Below, piece after piece: positions 1 through 35,699 of a stretch of DNA of 64,000 nucleotides (its first letter is position 1; each line of letters begins with the position of its first letter). The stretch spans positions 1,612,001-1,676,000 of the forward strand of contig CAVNZM010000001.1 of the NCBI GenBank assembly GCA_963693365.1, in the 5' to 3' direction. The notes below the pieces were generated by a model, which worked only from the letters and a program-made list of their open reading frames with translations, made no database searches and had not been told where the DNA came from. A program made the translations under genes and the position numbers. The stretch is from Amoebidium appalachense. Taxonomy: Eukaryota; Ichthyosporea.

Positions 1-547
1 ATTTTTGAGTCAACCTTTCTTCTACTTCCCTTGGCCCCTGCCTTCCCAAAACCACCTCCCATTCCTCTCTCACTGTGCCCGCCCCCCCCCCTCCCCCCCC
101 CCCCCCCCCCCCCCCCCCCATACACACACACATCAAACTACCTACACCTTTCACATGCTGTGCACGTGATATGATAAATATCATGAGAACGGTCATTTTT
201 TCATACATTTGCCATTTATATATCCCCCCTCCCCCCTCCCCCCCCCCCCCCCCACACGCTCCCGTCCCCTCCCCCGTCCCCTGCCCCACTTCGGCCCCTC
301 TCAAATACTTAACCACTACGTAGCCAACCATAGCCTAGTACTTTCAATTAAGTTTTTTAAAAATACACAAAAGCTTAGGAATATAGCAGGCAAGATAAAA
401 AATGACTCCACAAGTAAGCCTTGCACATGTGTTCAAAATCATGTAGGGCTACGGGGAACGTCACATATGGCATAAATTCCTTAAGTACCATATAGTCATC
501 AGACATAAATTATTAAAGGTACTAATAGTTGTGCATGGCCAGCTTAC

Positions 548-880
548 CGTTCTGATGCTGCCTACTATGTCGTCAAACTCTGCCTCCGATTGTATTTGAT
601 ACACTTTTCCATCGGGCTGCCATCCGGAGACCTGCGGGGCAAAGTATTATAACTTAGTGCATGTGCATGTGTTAGTGTTGTGAGAGCACTGTTTGGTGAT
701 GCGATGTTTTTATTCTGACAAGGTGCAGTTATGAGCACCCTAACATGCACGGTCACACACAAACGAGGATGCCCCTTTGCGAGAAGAGTATTGATGTACA
801 CTTTCGCACGCTTGTGCACACACACACACATGCACACAAGCGCATACACACACGCACACGCAAACGCACAAGCGCGCGCA

Positions 881-951
<71 letters not shown>

Positions 952-1144
952 ACACGCACACGCGTAGACACAGCCACGAATCACACACAGACACATACAC
1001 GCAGAATGTTTGTGGGGCAAATGTCAACTTTCCCTACTCGACAAAGAGATGATAGCAGATACCTTCATACCTTAGCGGGCAAGTGTCTACACGAGTTAAT
1101 AATGATGAAAAAAATAGAAGAAACTTGACATATAGCAACTTACA
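548..1144 (-). CDS. Two exons of an unrecognised minus-strand gene (partial model)
   Basis: The best exon is 631..548 (84 nt, 28 codons, open), with acceptor CCCGCAG and donor GTAAGC; it contains the peptide [19 protein letters not shown]. The exon before it ends at 1144 with a strong GTAAGT donor and reads [13 protein letters not shown] in the matching phase; its ATG (MRKAFLRY) could be a start. An in-frame TAG lies just upstream of that peptide, so the 5' end is unclear. A further exon may lie at about 1-60 (minus), but its phase cannot be fixed. I do not recognise the family. The intervening 650-1130 stretch is mostly a mixed (CA)n/(GC) microsatellite plus simple intron sequence. The splice signals and phase agreement support coding; the product is unknown. 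Confidence 0.4.
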
Positions 1145-1243
1145 TACCGCAGAAAGGCTTTTCTCATGTCTTCCACAATTTCCTACCCCCCATCCTCCTC
1201 ACTATCAGATTCTTCCTCATCATCGTCAACATCGTCAACATCG

Positions 1244-1440
1244 TCAACATTTTGGCGCACATGTTGGCCGCAGTTCAGCCTCGACGCGCGCCAGACGCTG
1301 CTCAATGTCGCGCAGTTGGGCTTCCACGTCACCGTTACGTGTTGGATATGCATGTGTGCTGGCAGCTATAGACAGTAGAAGAGCCGCGAAAAAAATGGAC
1401 AAGGATTTGGCCAGGGTGAAACGAAGATGCAATATTTGAT
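1244..1440 (-). other. Signal-peptide-like open segment with coiled coil, followed by an acidic stretch in another frame
   Basis: Reading minus, an open frame gives a hydrophobic run (SLSIFFAALLLSIAAS), a signal-peptidase-like AYP, then a heptad-like segment (AQLRDIEQRLARVEAEL), and stops at a TGA. The next bases hold three GACGATGTT units that read as a very acidic stretch in a different frame, ended by TAG, directly before the MRKAFLRY peptide of the neighbouring exon. This could be the damaged or mis-assembled first exon of that gene (a one-base change in an A4 run would join the frames) or a separate small secreted protein. No in-frame ATG lies close to the hydrophobic segment. Confidence 0.25.
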
Positions 1441-1879
1441 GTGTGGTGAATGGTGGGAGGCAGAGATGGGAGTGGTGTGGGCGCGTGTGATGTTGCCTAA
1501 TATAGGTAACTTTTTTTACAGGGAGTAGCGTGTGTAGGCGGAGGAGACGAGGGAGGCACGCCGTGGCACGCCTTACTGCTAATAGAGGGAATGAGACGTG
1601 TAACTCAGTACGTACTGTTTGTTTGTTGTTTGTGTGAGTGTAACACTGCAGCCTGTGCTGTCTGTAGATGGCGAATTCTTTCGTTGAGGAGTGCAAAAGT
1701 GGGTAAATTCGAAAAAGGTCTAGTAAACGCTATAGCTAGGCCCTAATAGCTAACATATCAAAGTTAACGTTCAATAATTTACAAAAACACTTAAACATGC
1801 AATATATTGCATTTGGACTTTGAATTTTCCTTGGGGCTACAGTGCCTTATAATTACTTAAGATCATCAGCGCCGGAACA

Positions 1880-1888
1880 TGCAAGGTC

Positions 1889-1928
<40 letters not shown>

Positions 1929-2308
1929 TTGACCGTACCTCTCCTATCCATAGATCTCTATTCCCCCCCCCCCCCCCACCATTGCGCCCCAGCCTCCCCA
2001 TCTTCCCTTCACCGCTGAAATGCATGCATACGTATATCATGATGTACATGTACTGCATGCACACACACAACACAACGCCATACACAAACGGACGCACGCA
2101 AACACTCCGGAGTGTCACATGTTACAAACACATGACATTGTAGTACTAGACGTTTAAAACTACACGCCGTCCGCAAACACACATGCACACATGCACACCT
2201 ATATTTTCAAGTCAAGAAATAGCGGACTGAACAACCATTAGCAGTGCTCCCCTATGCATGCACACACGGACATACACAAAGACACACAATACTATGATAA
2301 TCATGCCG

Positions 2309-2351
<43 letters not shown>

Positions 2352-2355
2352 ACAA
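1880..2355. repeat. Poly(C) runs and short CA/GCAC arrays
   Basis: Uninterrupted C runs lie at about 1890-1928 and 2306-2351, the second followed by ACGC repeats. No exon-like sequence was found between about 1700 and 2460. Confidence 0.8.
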
Positions 2356-2460
2356 CACACACAGGCACGCGCGCACGCACGCACGCACGCACGCACACAC
2401 AAAATACCAGTACACCGTGGCACAGTCAACACTTTAACACCCACACGTGGTGCATTCGTA

Positions 2461-2816
2461 CACTGCGTACATACTGAATACGTGTGCAACATGTACGCTA
2501 AAAAGGTTTGCAGTGCCATTATTGTAGTTACGGCCTCAGGCTGATCATACACTACGTACATACTGAATACGTGTGCAACATGTACACTAAAAAGGTTTGC
2601 AGTGCCATTATTGTAGTTACGGCCTCAGGCTGATCATACACTACGTACATACTGAATACGTGTGCAACATGTACACTATAAAGGTTTGCAGTGCCATTAT
2701 TGTTATTACGGCCTCAGGCTGATCATACACTACGTACATACTGAATACGTGTGCAACATGTACACTAAAAAGGTTTGCAGTGCCATTATTGTAATTACGG
2801 CCTCAGGCTGATCATG
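2461..2816. repeat. Tandem repeat, four copies of an 89-bp unit
   Basis: Units begin at 2461, 2550, 2639 and 2728, all starting CACTRCGTACATACTG and ending near CTCAGGCTGATCAT. The copies differ at only a few positions. The array lies in the space downstream of the OMP decarboxylase gene. It contains no long open frame. Confidence 0.9.
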
Positions 2817-3101
2817 TTCAACCCTTTATTGGCCAATGCCCTGCCCACAGGTGTTCACATTCCTCCCCCATGAGGCTAAAACTGCCCAAATAGAAACCTT
2901 GAATAGAATTTAGTTAATTATAATGTCATAGCTACTGCATGTATCAAACACTAGGAATTCCCCTGCCTACTCTTCTTCTCACTTGTCCCCATCCTCCTCT
3001 CCGTAGCAAAGTTCTGTGTACTGATCCCAAGGCATAATAATACATTCCATCTCAAATTTAAAGACCTAGAGACTGTGCTCTAAAATCTTAACGCATCATT
3101 T

Positions 3102-3261
3102 CTATTGGCTAATTCTTTTAAGGTATGCGTCCCAGCCTGCCTTTTGATAGGCCTGGGCGGCTGCCACCGGGTCCTTTGAGCCGTAGATGCCCCTCCCCAC
3201 AATGATGACGTCACTGCCACACCCACACACCACGCTCTCGGGCGTGTTGTACTGTGTGTGT

Positions 3262-3322
<61 letters not shown>

Positions 3323-3357
3323 AGAGTACGCGAGTGAGTGAGTGAATGAGTTTGTGA

Positions 3358-3400
<43 letters not shown>

Positions 3401-3452
3401 CGCGCGTGCGAGTGAATGAGTAGGTCAGAGAGAGGGGGGGGGGGGGGGGGGG

Positions 3453-3519
<67 letters not shown>

Positions 3520-3824
3520 TGTGTGTGTGTGTTGGTGTGTGATGGGTGAATGTGAGTGTGAGTGTGTGCGTGTGCGTGTTTTCTTCTCATTTTTTCCTTT
3601 TCTTCTCCCCCCCCCCCTTTTTTTTTTTGTGTGTGTGTGGGGGGGGGGGGGGGGGGGGGGGGGCTTATGTAGGCAAGGGTGAGAAACAGGGAAGAAAAAT
3701 GCAATTGCCCTAGTTGCTACCAATAAGAGAAAAGGAAACCCAACCAAGGTGCAACCATGAGACACTTGAACAGAGCCCATTATAAAGGGGGTTCACGCAC
3801 TTCCGCAGAGCAACCAATTTCAAC

Positions 3825-3862
<38 letters not shown>

Positions 3863-4143
3863 AACCCTCCGTCACCATGATTTATTTGAGTTAGTTGGGG
3901 AGGGGTAGGGGGGCAGAGAGAGGGAGGGAGGGGAGGGGAGGAGGGGAGGGGGGGAGGGGAGGGGGGGGGGGGGGGGGAGGAGGGGAGGTTAGAGGGGAAA
4001 AAGGAAACGGGGCTCTATTTAGGAAACTTTTCCTCTTCTTCCCCTTCGCTCTATGCATCTTCCACTACCCACCCACCCACCTGCACACACATCACCGTTT
4101 TCAATCAATCAGCCAAACAAAAACTCGCGCGCACACACGTGGT

Positions 4144-4197
<54 letters not shown>

Positions 4198-6793
4198 ACA
4201 CAACACAATACCCCCCCCCCCCCGGACCCCCCTCCCCTCCCCTCCACCCCCCCCCCCGACCCAAACCTCCCCCTACCCGAAAAAGAGGGGGAAAAAAAGC
4301 ACCCCCCCCCCCCCCCCTCCCCCCCCTTCCACTCCCAAACCCCACCTCCGTCCCCCACCAAAAAAAAAAAAAAAAAGGAAAAAAAAAAAAAAACCTCACC
4401 TGCTGGCCCTTATCATCACCCCCCGCCGCCATCTGTACCCCCGGTGTCATAACCAACAGGGTTGGGTCTGATGGAGTCAAACAGTGCTGGGCAATAAACC
4501 CCATTACAAAATCCTTGTGCTGATTGGCTAGCTCAACACACTTGGTCGTGTATGCTCCCGTTGCCATGGAGCCCTTGGAGCTGTGATAATTAGCCAATGA
4601 GAAACGGTGGGTGGGTGGGTTGGGTGGGTGGGTGGGTGGGTGGGTGGGTGGGTGGGGGGGGGGGGGGGGGGGGGGGGGGGGATGGGGGGATTGGGGTGGC
4701 GGTGGGATGAGGGGGCGGGGGGGGGGGGATAACTAGGAAAATGGGAAGCGAGACGGACATGCCGCGTAAGCGGATGGAGGGGAAGGAGGGGGGGGGGGGG
4801 GGGGGGGGGGGGGACACAGCAACACAGGGATAAAGAGGGGGCGGGGGGAGGAGAGAGAGAGAGAGAGGGAGGTGCCTTGGGGGGAGGGGGGGGGGTCTTT
4901 GTTCCTGCTTGTTCAATTGCTCTCCTATTAGTAAATTCTTTTACAAATAAATAGAAATAAATAGAATATATCCTATTTATGTGTGGTTTGCCTGTTGCTT
5001 GAAGTTTTCTCCTGAGTGCTGATTGGCTTGTTTTGTGCAAAATCGGAATCTGTTTTTTTTAAAAACCAATTTCCACACCTCATCACGGCCAAATGGAGCA
5101 GTCCCCATAAAATTTGAACCCATTTCCTCGCCTCCTCCCAGCAACAGGAGCAGTCCCAACACATTTTTAAATTTAAACTCTTTTATAATCATGTCCTCAC
5201 CTCATCTCAGCCAATAGGAGCAGCCCCCTGCCCAGGGGCTTTCCAACCTCCTTGAGCCCGTCGATGATTCCCGGGCCAGGCACAATGTGAGCATTGGTAA
5301 TGTGGGCCCAGCTGGCAATGTGGTACACCCCGTCACGGTATTGGTGCATCACCGTGTTGCCTGTTATGGAAGGTGGGGGCGAGAGGGGGGGCGGGGTGGG
5401 TGGGTGGGTGGGTGGGGGGGGGGGGGGAGGGGAGAGGAAGGGGGAGGCGTAGAGGAGAGGGGCGGCGGGGGAGGGGGGTGGGGTGGGTGGGGTGGGGTGG
5501 GGGGGAAGGAGAATGTGTGTGTGTGTGTTGGGGGGTAGGGGAAGAGTCGGGGAGGGGGGGAGGTTTGGAGTACAAGATAGAGAGAAGGCTAGGAAGGGGG
5601 CTGATGGAGGAAGTATACCTGTGGCCGTGTGTGGTGTGTGTGTGTTCGTGTGTGTATGTGTGTGTGTGTGTGCCCAGGGGAGAGCAAGTGTTTTGTCTTA
5701 CTGTGTGTCTCTCTCTGTGTGTATGTGCGTGCATGTTTGCGTGTGTGTGTGTGTGTGTGTGGGAGGGGGAGGGGGGGGGAGAGGGGGGGGGGGGGGAGGG
5801 GGATGATGAGGTGTGGGAAAAAGCAGGGCAGAGGGGAGAAGTGGCAGAACCGGCAGTTGGAGTGGAGTGCACAGAAAACAGACACGTAGACGTCATATTG
5901 TCTGAGAGGTTTACCATCTATCATAACTTGAACCCCCGCCTAGCTATAGACCAAACAGCCCCCCCCCCCTCCCCCAAAAATAAATAAATAAATAAATAAA
6001 AATAAAGATAAAGATAAAGAAAAAGAGAAGAAACGAACAGGCAAGGAAAAAGCAAAAAAGTGAAAAGAACGAGAAAACCATAGGAACTTCCTTCATCCAT
6101 TGCACATACTTCATCCATCCAATCAAGAGAACTCTATACCTACCCTCCCCCTCCCCCTCCCCCCTCCTCTCCCCCAACCCCACCGCCTCCTGCCACCCTC
6201 GCTCTACCTTTTCTCTCTCCACCCCTCTCCCCCCCCCCCTTTCTCCCTCGCTCCCTCATCCCCTTCTCCTCTCCCCCCCCCCTCCCCCCCGCACTTCCCA
6301 TTCTCCTCCCTTTCCCCCCCCTCCCAACCCCCCCCTCGCCCTACCTCCCCCCCCCCCTCCCCCCCCAAAAAAACTAACCCCCTCCCTCCCCCTCGCCCTA
6401 CCTCCCTCCCCCCCACACACACACTGCTTACCCTTCACCGACCTTCCCCCCTCCCCTCTCCCCTTCCCCATCACTCCTCTCCCCTACTCCCCTCGTCTTC
6501 CTTCTCCAGCCCCACTCCCTCCTAACCCTCATTAAAAGGACCACCGCCACCCCATCCTCCCTTCCACTTCAAAAAGTTCCCAAACAGAGCTTATGTGGTG
6601 CGAAGTTGATAAACGGAGCTAATAATTAAAACGTACAATCAAAACACTTCAAAAACCAAATAGTCCAAACATAATTATCTAAACTGCAATCATTCTTGGA
6701 TTTGGATTTGAGACTCGGTGCATATAAGGTGGGAAAAAACACAGGAATGTCTGTCGTGGGGCAAGACGCCAGGGAGAAGGAGAGAGAGAGTTC

Positions 6794-6846
<53 letters not shown>

Positions 6847-7237
6847 GGGCAAGGGGGGGGGGGGGGGGAGGAAGAAGGGGGGGGGAGGGGAGGGGAAGGG
6901 GGGGGGGGGGAGCTTGGGAAGGAGAAGGAAGCGAGCGTGTAAACGTACCAATATCAGCGAACTTCCGGTCCTCAAAAATCATGAAGTTGTGCTTGGCCGC
7001 AAGCGCAGAAATCTCGTCCACAAAAGCGGAGGAAAAGTCATTGATTATGTCAACATGAGTTTTGAGCAAGCACATGTATGGACCAAGAGTGTCTGCAAGT
7101 TTCAGGAGCTCCGATGCGCTTGTGAGGTCTGCGCTCACACAGAGATTGGTCTTTTTTTCTTCCATGATTTGAAGCAGTTGCTTGGTGACGGGGTTTTCGC
7201 ACAGGGGGATGCGAGCGCTGTAGCTGAGTGTAGACAT
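3102..7237 (-). CDS. URA3: Orotidine-5'-phosphate decarboxylase, four exons, 259 aa
   Basis: Decarboxylates OMP to UMP, the last step of de novo pyrimidine synthesis, in the cytosol. Exons: 7237..6949, 5360..5201, 4580..4400, 3251..3102; phases 1, 2, 0. The start ATG at 7237 gives [20 protein letters not shown], like the start of stand-alone fungal enzymes. The catalytic set is intact: K59 (LLKTHVD) and D90-K92-D95 in [10 protein letters not shown], the last glycine split by intron 1. Later motifs are [39 protein letters not shown] and the phosphate-binding IIVGRGIYG; the stop is TAG. The length matches the usual ~265 aa. There is no orotate phosphoribosyltransferase domain in front, so this is not the fused UMPS of animals and plants. 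Intron 3 ends in (CA)n directly joined to the acceptor CAG. The promoter side faces the PPR gene. Confidence 0.95.
3253..3663. repeat. Compound microsatellite in OMP decarboxylase intron 3
   Basis: In order on the plus strand: (GT)n about 3253-3317, (GT)n 3359-3392, poly(G) 3428-3455, (GA)n 3456-3517, short T and GT runs, poly(G) 3640-3663. The (GT)n at 3253 supplies the acceptor of the last exon on the minus strand. Confidence 0.9.
3747..3790 (-). mobile_element. Fragment of dispersed SINE-like repeat, subfamily B
   Basis: Contains GACACTTGAACAGAGCCCAT, matching the copy at 45050-45250. It lies inside OMP decarboxylase intron 3. Confidence 0.5.
4605..4815. repeat. (GGGT)n plus poly(G) tract in OMP decarboxylase intron 2
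   Basis: A GGGT array at about 4605-4655 runs into a G homopolymer to 4681; a further G run is at 4789-4814. On the gene's sense strand these are C-rich. Confidence 0.85.
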
Positions 7238-7888
7238 GGTGATGAGGGGATGAGGGATGGCGAGCAAGAATAAGTGTTTTATGTGGAATCTTTTGGTGTG
7301 TATCAGGGTTTCTTGCGTTTACTACTAGAACCAAAAGGTCAAGAAAGAACTAATGTCACAAGCAGCCGATCTTTCGTTTTGCCTTCAAGAGAGTCTAAAC
7401 GTCTACTCTGTGAGACACCCTGTACTCTTTACGAGGGTTTTCCTTCAAGTTGTGCGTGCACGTGTATGTGCGGGCCAGGGATGTTACGTAATAGTTACGA
7501 TAACTATTTATAGTAGTATAAATAGGCAAATGATTGGTGAAATGGTGCGGGTTGGCGCGAAGACCCCGATTCACTGTGAAGGCTTTTGCAAGCTTTTGCA
7601 AACAGGCGAGGGAGGCCGGGAGTTAACATATCATACATCTTTTTTGGAAAGGAAAGGATGTATGCATGCATACACTAATAGAGTTGTACTAATAGAGTAG
7701 GGGTATGTGTGAATATTAGAAAACGACCCCTTCTAAAGCAAAGTGATATTGGCGCATCTTTCGAACTACCGTTTTCAGTTGGGCCAAGCGATGTCGTTTC
7801 TTGTTCCAAGCCTCAACATGCCCACGGCACTCCAATAGCGTTTTAAACCTTCCTAAAGCACAGCATTCACTCTTCATGAAGCCCGAAA
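7238..7888. promoter_or_regulatory. Divergent intergenic region between OMP decarboxylase and the PPR gene
   Basis: 650 bp separate the two start codons, which face away from each other. The stretch is free of long microsatellites, unlike its surroundings. It has CCAAT-type motifs (for example GATTGG at about 7529) and a short CTAATAGAG direct repeat at about 7674-7697. No TATA box was assigned. A shared or back-to-back promoter is inferred from layout only. Confidence 0.5.
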
Positions 7889-24972
<17,084 letters not shown>

Positions 24973-25600
24973 CAGTGTAGTGTGAATGGGGATATATATG
25001 TAGAGATGTGTGGGTGTGGTTGGGTGGGTGGGTGGGTGGGTGGGTGGGTGGGTGTGTGTGTGTGTGTGTGTGTGCGTGCGTGTGTGTGTGTATAAAGGTG
25101 AGTATAGTGATTAGGGTTTACTCATTTCCCGTGTGTAGGAGCATGTTCCATAGATGGTGTATTTATGTGTTATTCTCGTATGGTTTAGCGCTCCGTATAT
25201 CGGATATATGCACTTCATGTATGGTACTTTGCAATTTAAAGTAATTTATTCCCTCTCTATATAAGGGTAACTCGCACTCCATATATAGTAAATTCCACTC
25301 ATTGTAGAGTAATTTGCACTTTTATGTATAGTAACACCGACTCCTTATGGTACGTATCCTTCGGTCCGTGTATGGTAACTCAAATGCTCTTTTTTCAAGT
25401 CATACTATATGATTGCCGAATTCAGTTTAGTATAGCCTTACCTTCTCTGTGTGAAGAGAATCATAAAGGGGATTGTTTGCCGAAAGTGTTTTGGATAATA
25501 ACATAGGTTTTATTGAGGGGTCGGAAATACCACTCCAATATAAGTGTAGCTTCCCTCGGATCTAGAAGGGTGTGTGTGTATTTTGGGGGGGGGGGGGGGG

Positions 25601-25634
<34 letters not shown>

Positions 25635-27145
25635 ACGTGTACCATGTTAGAAGAATGAGTTTAAAAGCAAATAAAATTCCATTGTTAAGCATAGTTCTTT
25701 TTTTCACATGCTGTTATAAGCATGGTTTGCCATCAACATGTAAATGATTTGGGTCATATGTGCTTGTTTTGTTGTGTACATATGGCATTGCACGAATGAA
25801 AGATGAGTGGGTCCGATACACACCCGAATACAGCCCGGTGTTTGCTACGTTGGAAAACGTGTTATATAACGAATGGATAATACATGGGGTATGTATAAGT
25901 ATGTGTTTCCAAATAAATTGCGCCAGGTGAATAATGAGCACTCACCCACCCGTTATTGGAGTGTGTGTTCGTGTTCCCTACAGTACGTGTGTGTGTGTGT
26001 GTTTCCGGGACATAATAAAAACTAGACACACCACCATGTCAACGATACCATAAATTTTGCCTAAAAATGAGACTACCCTATACATAGTACTACTAATATT
26101 AGTGTATTGCTAAGCAGATATCACCTTTTGAAAGTGATGCCCCCCATACAAGATATTTTTAGGCTATTCAGCAATATTTGTATTATCTGAATATCTTGTC
26201 ATATATCTAGCTTTGTACTCAGTCTATGCTTTTCGGGTGATTACAGTTTATAAGACAATTCATGCTATCCATGAATTCCTGTTGATAGGTGTGTATAGTA
26301 CTAAAGGTATTTGAATACACAGAATAATTTACGAACTTCGAATTCAGGTTCTATTCCTGTAATTTTTTTGATCATGATTGGTGCGGGTGCACATTCTCCG
26401 GTTACACAGTAACCTGCAAAGCAGTGGACTTTTCGACTGACAAGAGTTATAGAAAAGTATGGCATGAATAATGATAGGTTTTCGTTAACACCAATAACTG
26501 TTATAGATTTTCCAATTAGTGTTTTTAAGCTCAAACTGTAATGTTTTTCAACTATCGCTTATAACGCCAAAATGCACTCTTACCCTTATAATTCGAATAT
26601 GGATAGTCACAGATAGGATAGGGTATAATTGACCGCTCATTTGTTCATTCAATTAAAAAACCCGTACAAACTACTAATATTAGTAAACCCCCCCCACCCC
26701 CCCCCCCCTTAGTATTTCCCCCCCCCCCCCCCCCCCCCACCACCACCACCTCTCCCCCCTCCCCCTCCCCACCACCCACATTCCCCCCCTCCCTTCCCTC
26801 CTTCCTCCCCCCCCCTCCCCCTCCCCCCCCCCCCCCCTCTCCCACGCGAGGCTATTTCTTGCTCTCTTCCCCCCCCCCCCCTCCCCCCCCCCCTTTGAAC
26901 CACCACCACCACCACCGCTAACATCACCCCCGGGCATACCGCTTAATATGTCAATGTACTCACGATATATCAAACGTGTATCACCAATATACCGTTACAC
27001 GGTTGGTATCCTTCTCTAGACTCTAGACCAACCCGATAAACCTTTGGATTAAAAAACACGGAAAACACCAGTAAATCTGGCAAAACCGGACAACTTCAAC
27101 CGACTTTCCTTTTAAACATATCCAATAGTCACGCCCCTTTAAAAC
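24973..27145. other. Intergenic region between the convergent PPR and FUSC genes
   Basis: Holds (GGGT)n/(GT)n at 25019-25092, degenerate ~40-bp repeats built on GTATATGGTA/ATAGTAA-like words at 25185-25385, poly(G) at 25586-25633, AT-rich sequence 25640-26680, and C-rich blocks with (ACC)n at 26690-26920. An AATAAA at about 25668 could serve PPR transcripts but is some 700 bp past the stop. No gene was recognised; a 77-codon minus-strand frame at 26301-26534 has no recognisable features. Confidence 0.6.
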
Positions 27146-33922
<6,777 letters not shown>

Positions 33923-34611
33923 CTAAAAAAAAAGAAACTAGTAATGAATGAGTAGTTATGAACTATTAAACTATAGCCATTATTAGTAGGAAATCGAAAA
34001 AAAAGTTAAATACTGCGGATTGCTACTTATTTAAAGTGTCATGGTTTTGGTGCCTGTACTATGATATGCCTTTACTCTTTGACATTCGCTTGCACACTGA
34101 CAAATTTCCGTGTATGTGACAGAGTAGCCCTGTTTATATACCCTAAATGGTGCGATGTGATTGGTTAAGAACATTTATCCAATCATTTGGCTCCATAGAT
34201 TTCAATCCACGCGCTGTGAATGACATTTCACGAATCAAAAGCAGAGATTCTTTTTTTACCAAATTTATCCGCGAGCTGCCCTCATTAGACTAGCATGGTA
34301 GAATAATGATTTCTATATGCAGGGCGTATGGAAAAAAGGAATACTTTTATCAAATATAACATTAAAAATTTCCACTTACTGGGTCTTGTATGTTGCTGTA
34401 GGATCAACACACAGAACGGTAGAGTATCAAAGGCTTTTTGAACAGTAGCGATTGAGCACAAGTCACGAATCACTCTGGGGGGTTTACACACCCAGCCACA
34501 CTCGACGGCCTAGTAGGCCTACTGTATGTACTGCGTTTTCCAGCGCAGCAAATCAAATGCAGCTACATAGTGACATATGTACATCGTAGTATAGGACACC
34601 CCTATTACATA

Positions 34612-35498
34612 TTATGGGTAAGCAGAGGCTAGCATCGGTAGCTCCGAAAGAAAGTTAAGCCACCGTATCACAATATCATACTGTGCAGCATCAATAAGGT
34701 GATCTAGGATAGTCATTTTAAAACGGATATATTGAGGAAGAGAGGGAGAAAAGAGAATAAGCCGCCAATAACCTCCGGTTCTATTACGTAGGCTACTGCT
34801 TCCCATTCATGATCAAAATTGCATCTTAATGATAAACCGTTAGCTAACAGGTTACACTTTTTGATATATATGCATCCGCGAGTAAACCGCCCCCCACACA
34901 TATTACACATACGAGCAGGAGACACCACAAACCGATTACACCGCCAAGCCATAATCATCTTAAAGCTTTGCGTTTTTACACCACACCACATTACGAATCT
35001 ATGTAGGAACGAGACTCTCTAACCGTATCCGCCATATAGGCTACTGGTAGTTGGTGTTTTTGCGGTCCTAACACAGGAAGGGAATCAACACGTAGAGTAA
35101 AAAGATATCAGCCATAGACGCGTCGACGTCGACTTGAAACTATTCATATTCACACTATGATCTAGCCGTACCTCCGGTGGGGTCGCCAGCCATTCCGCAT
35201 AACGCTCGATAATGGGCAGAGACGATGTGGAAGGGAAGAGGTAGAGGGGCGAGTCCGGCGGGGATGCGTGTAACCGGAAGAGCGGGTGGTCCGGGGCACA
35301 AGCGGACAGGCGGGTGATGTGCTCGTGAAATTTAAGGGCTAATTCGTGTACACGTTGTGATGGTGGTGTGAGTGCGTAGAGAGAATCAAAAAGGCGTCTA
35401 GGGATAGGTGTGGAAAGATTAGTGAGAAATGTACAAGTTGTGTAGTGGAATTCATCTATTGATTGGAGGACATTATCAACAGTATCAGGGGGTGCCAT
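34612..35498 (-). CDS. Unrecognised small protein, two-exon model, ~131 aa
   Basis: Exon 1 runs 35498..35172 (109 codons) from ATG (MAPPDTVDNVLQSIDEF...) to the donor GTACGG. It is helical at first (RVHELALKFHEHITRL) and has a Pro-rich middle (HASPPDSPLYLFPSTS). Exon 2, 34680..34612, follows a GCTGCACAG acceptor in the same phase and reads YDIVIRWLNFLSELPMLASAY before TAA. Exon 1 has clear coding character; exon 2 is less certain. I do not recognise the family. Its gene ends just upstream of the FUSC gene's 5' UTR, on the same strand. Confidence 0.5.
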
Positions 35499-35608
35499 AG
35501 CTAAAATGTACAAAAAAATAGTAAGGGCATCCCGTTTTCAGACAAAGGGCGAATATATGTGCGAAATATACTAAGACGGTTGTATGGGTGTACAGTATAA
35601 AAAATGGA

Positions 35609-35681
35609 TGCCCTGGGTGAGGATCGAACTCACGACCTTAGGATTATGAGACCTACGCGCTACCTACTACGCTACCAGGAC
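35609..35681 (-). tRNA. tRNA-Met (anticodon CAT), elongator type
   Basis: A 73-nt intronless cloverleaf: acceptor GTCCTGG/CCAGGGC, anticodon loop CTCATAA, T arm GTGAG-TTCGATC-CTCAC, discriminator A. The 31:39 T-T pair and the TAGGT/TCCTA anticodon stem match eukaryotic elongator tRNA-Met rather than initiator. A T6 terminator follows at once (35604..35599). Confidence 0.95.
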
Positions 35682-35699
35682 GACTGGTTTATCCTGCAA

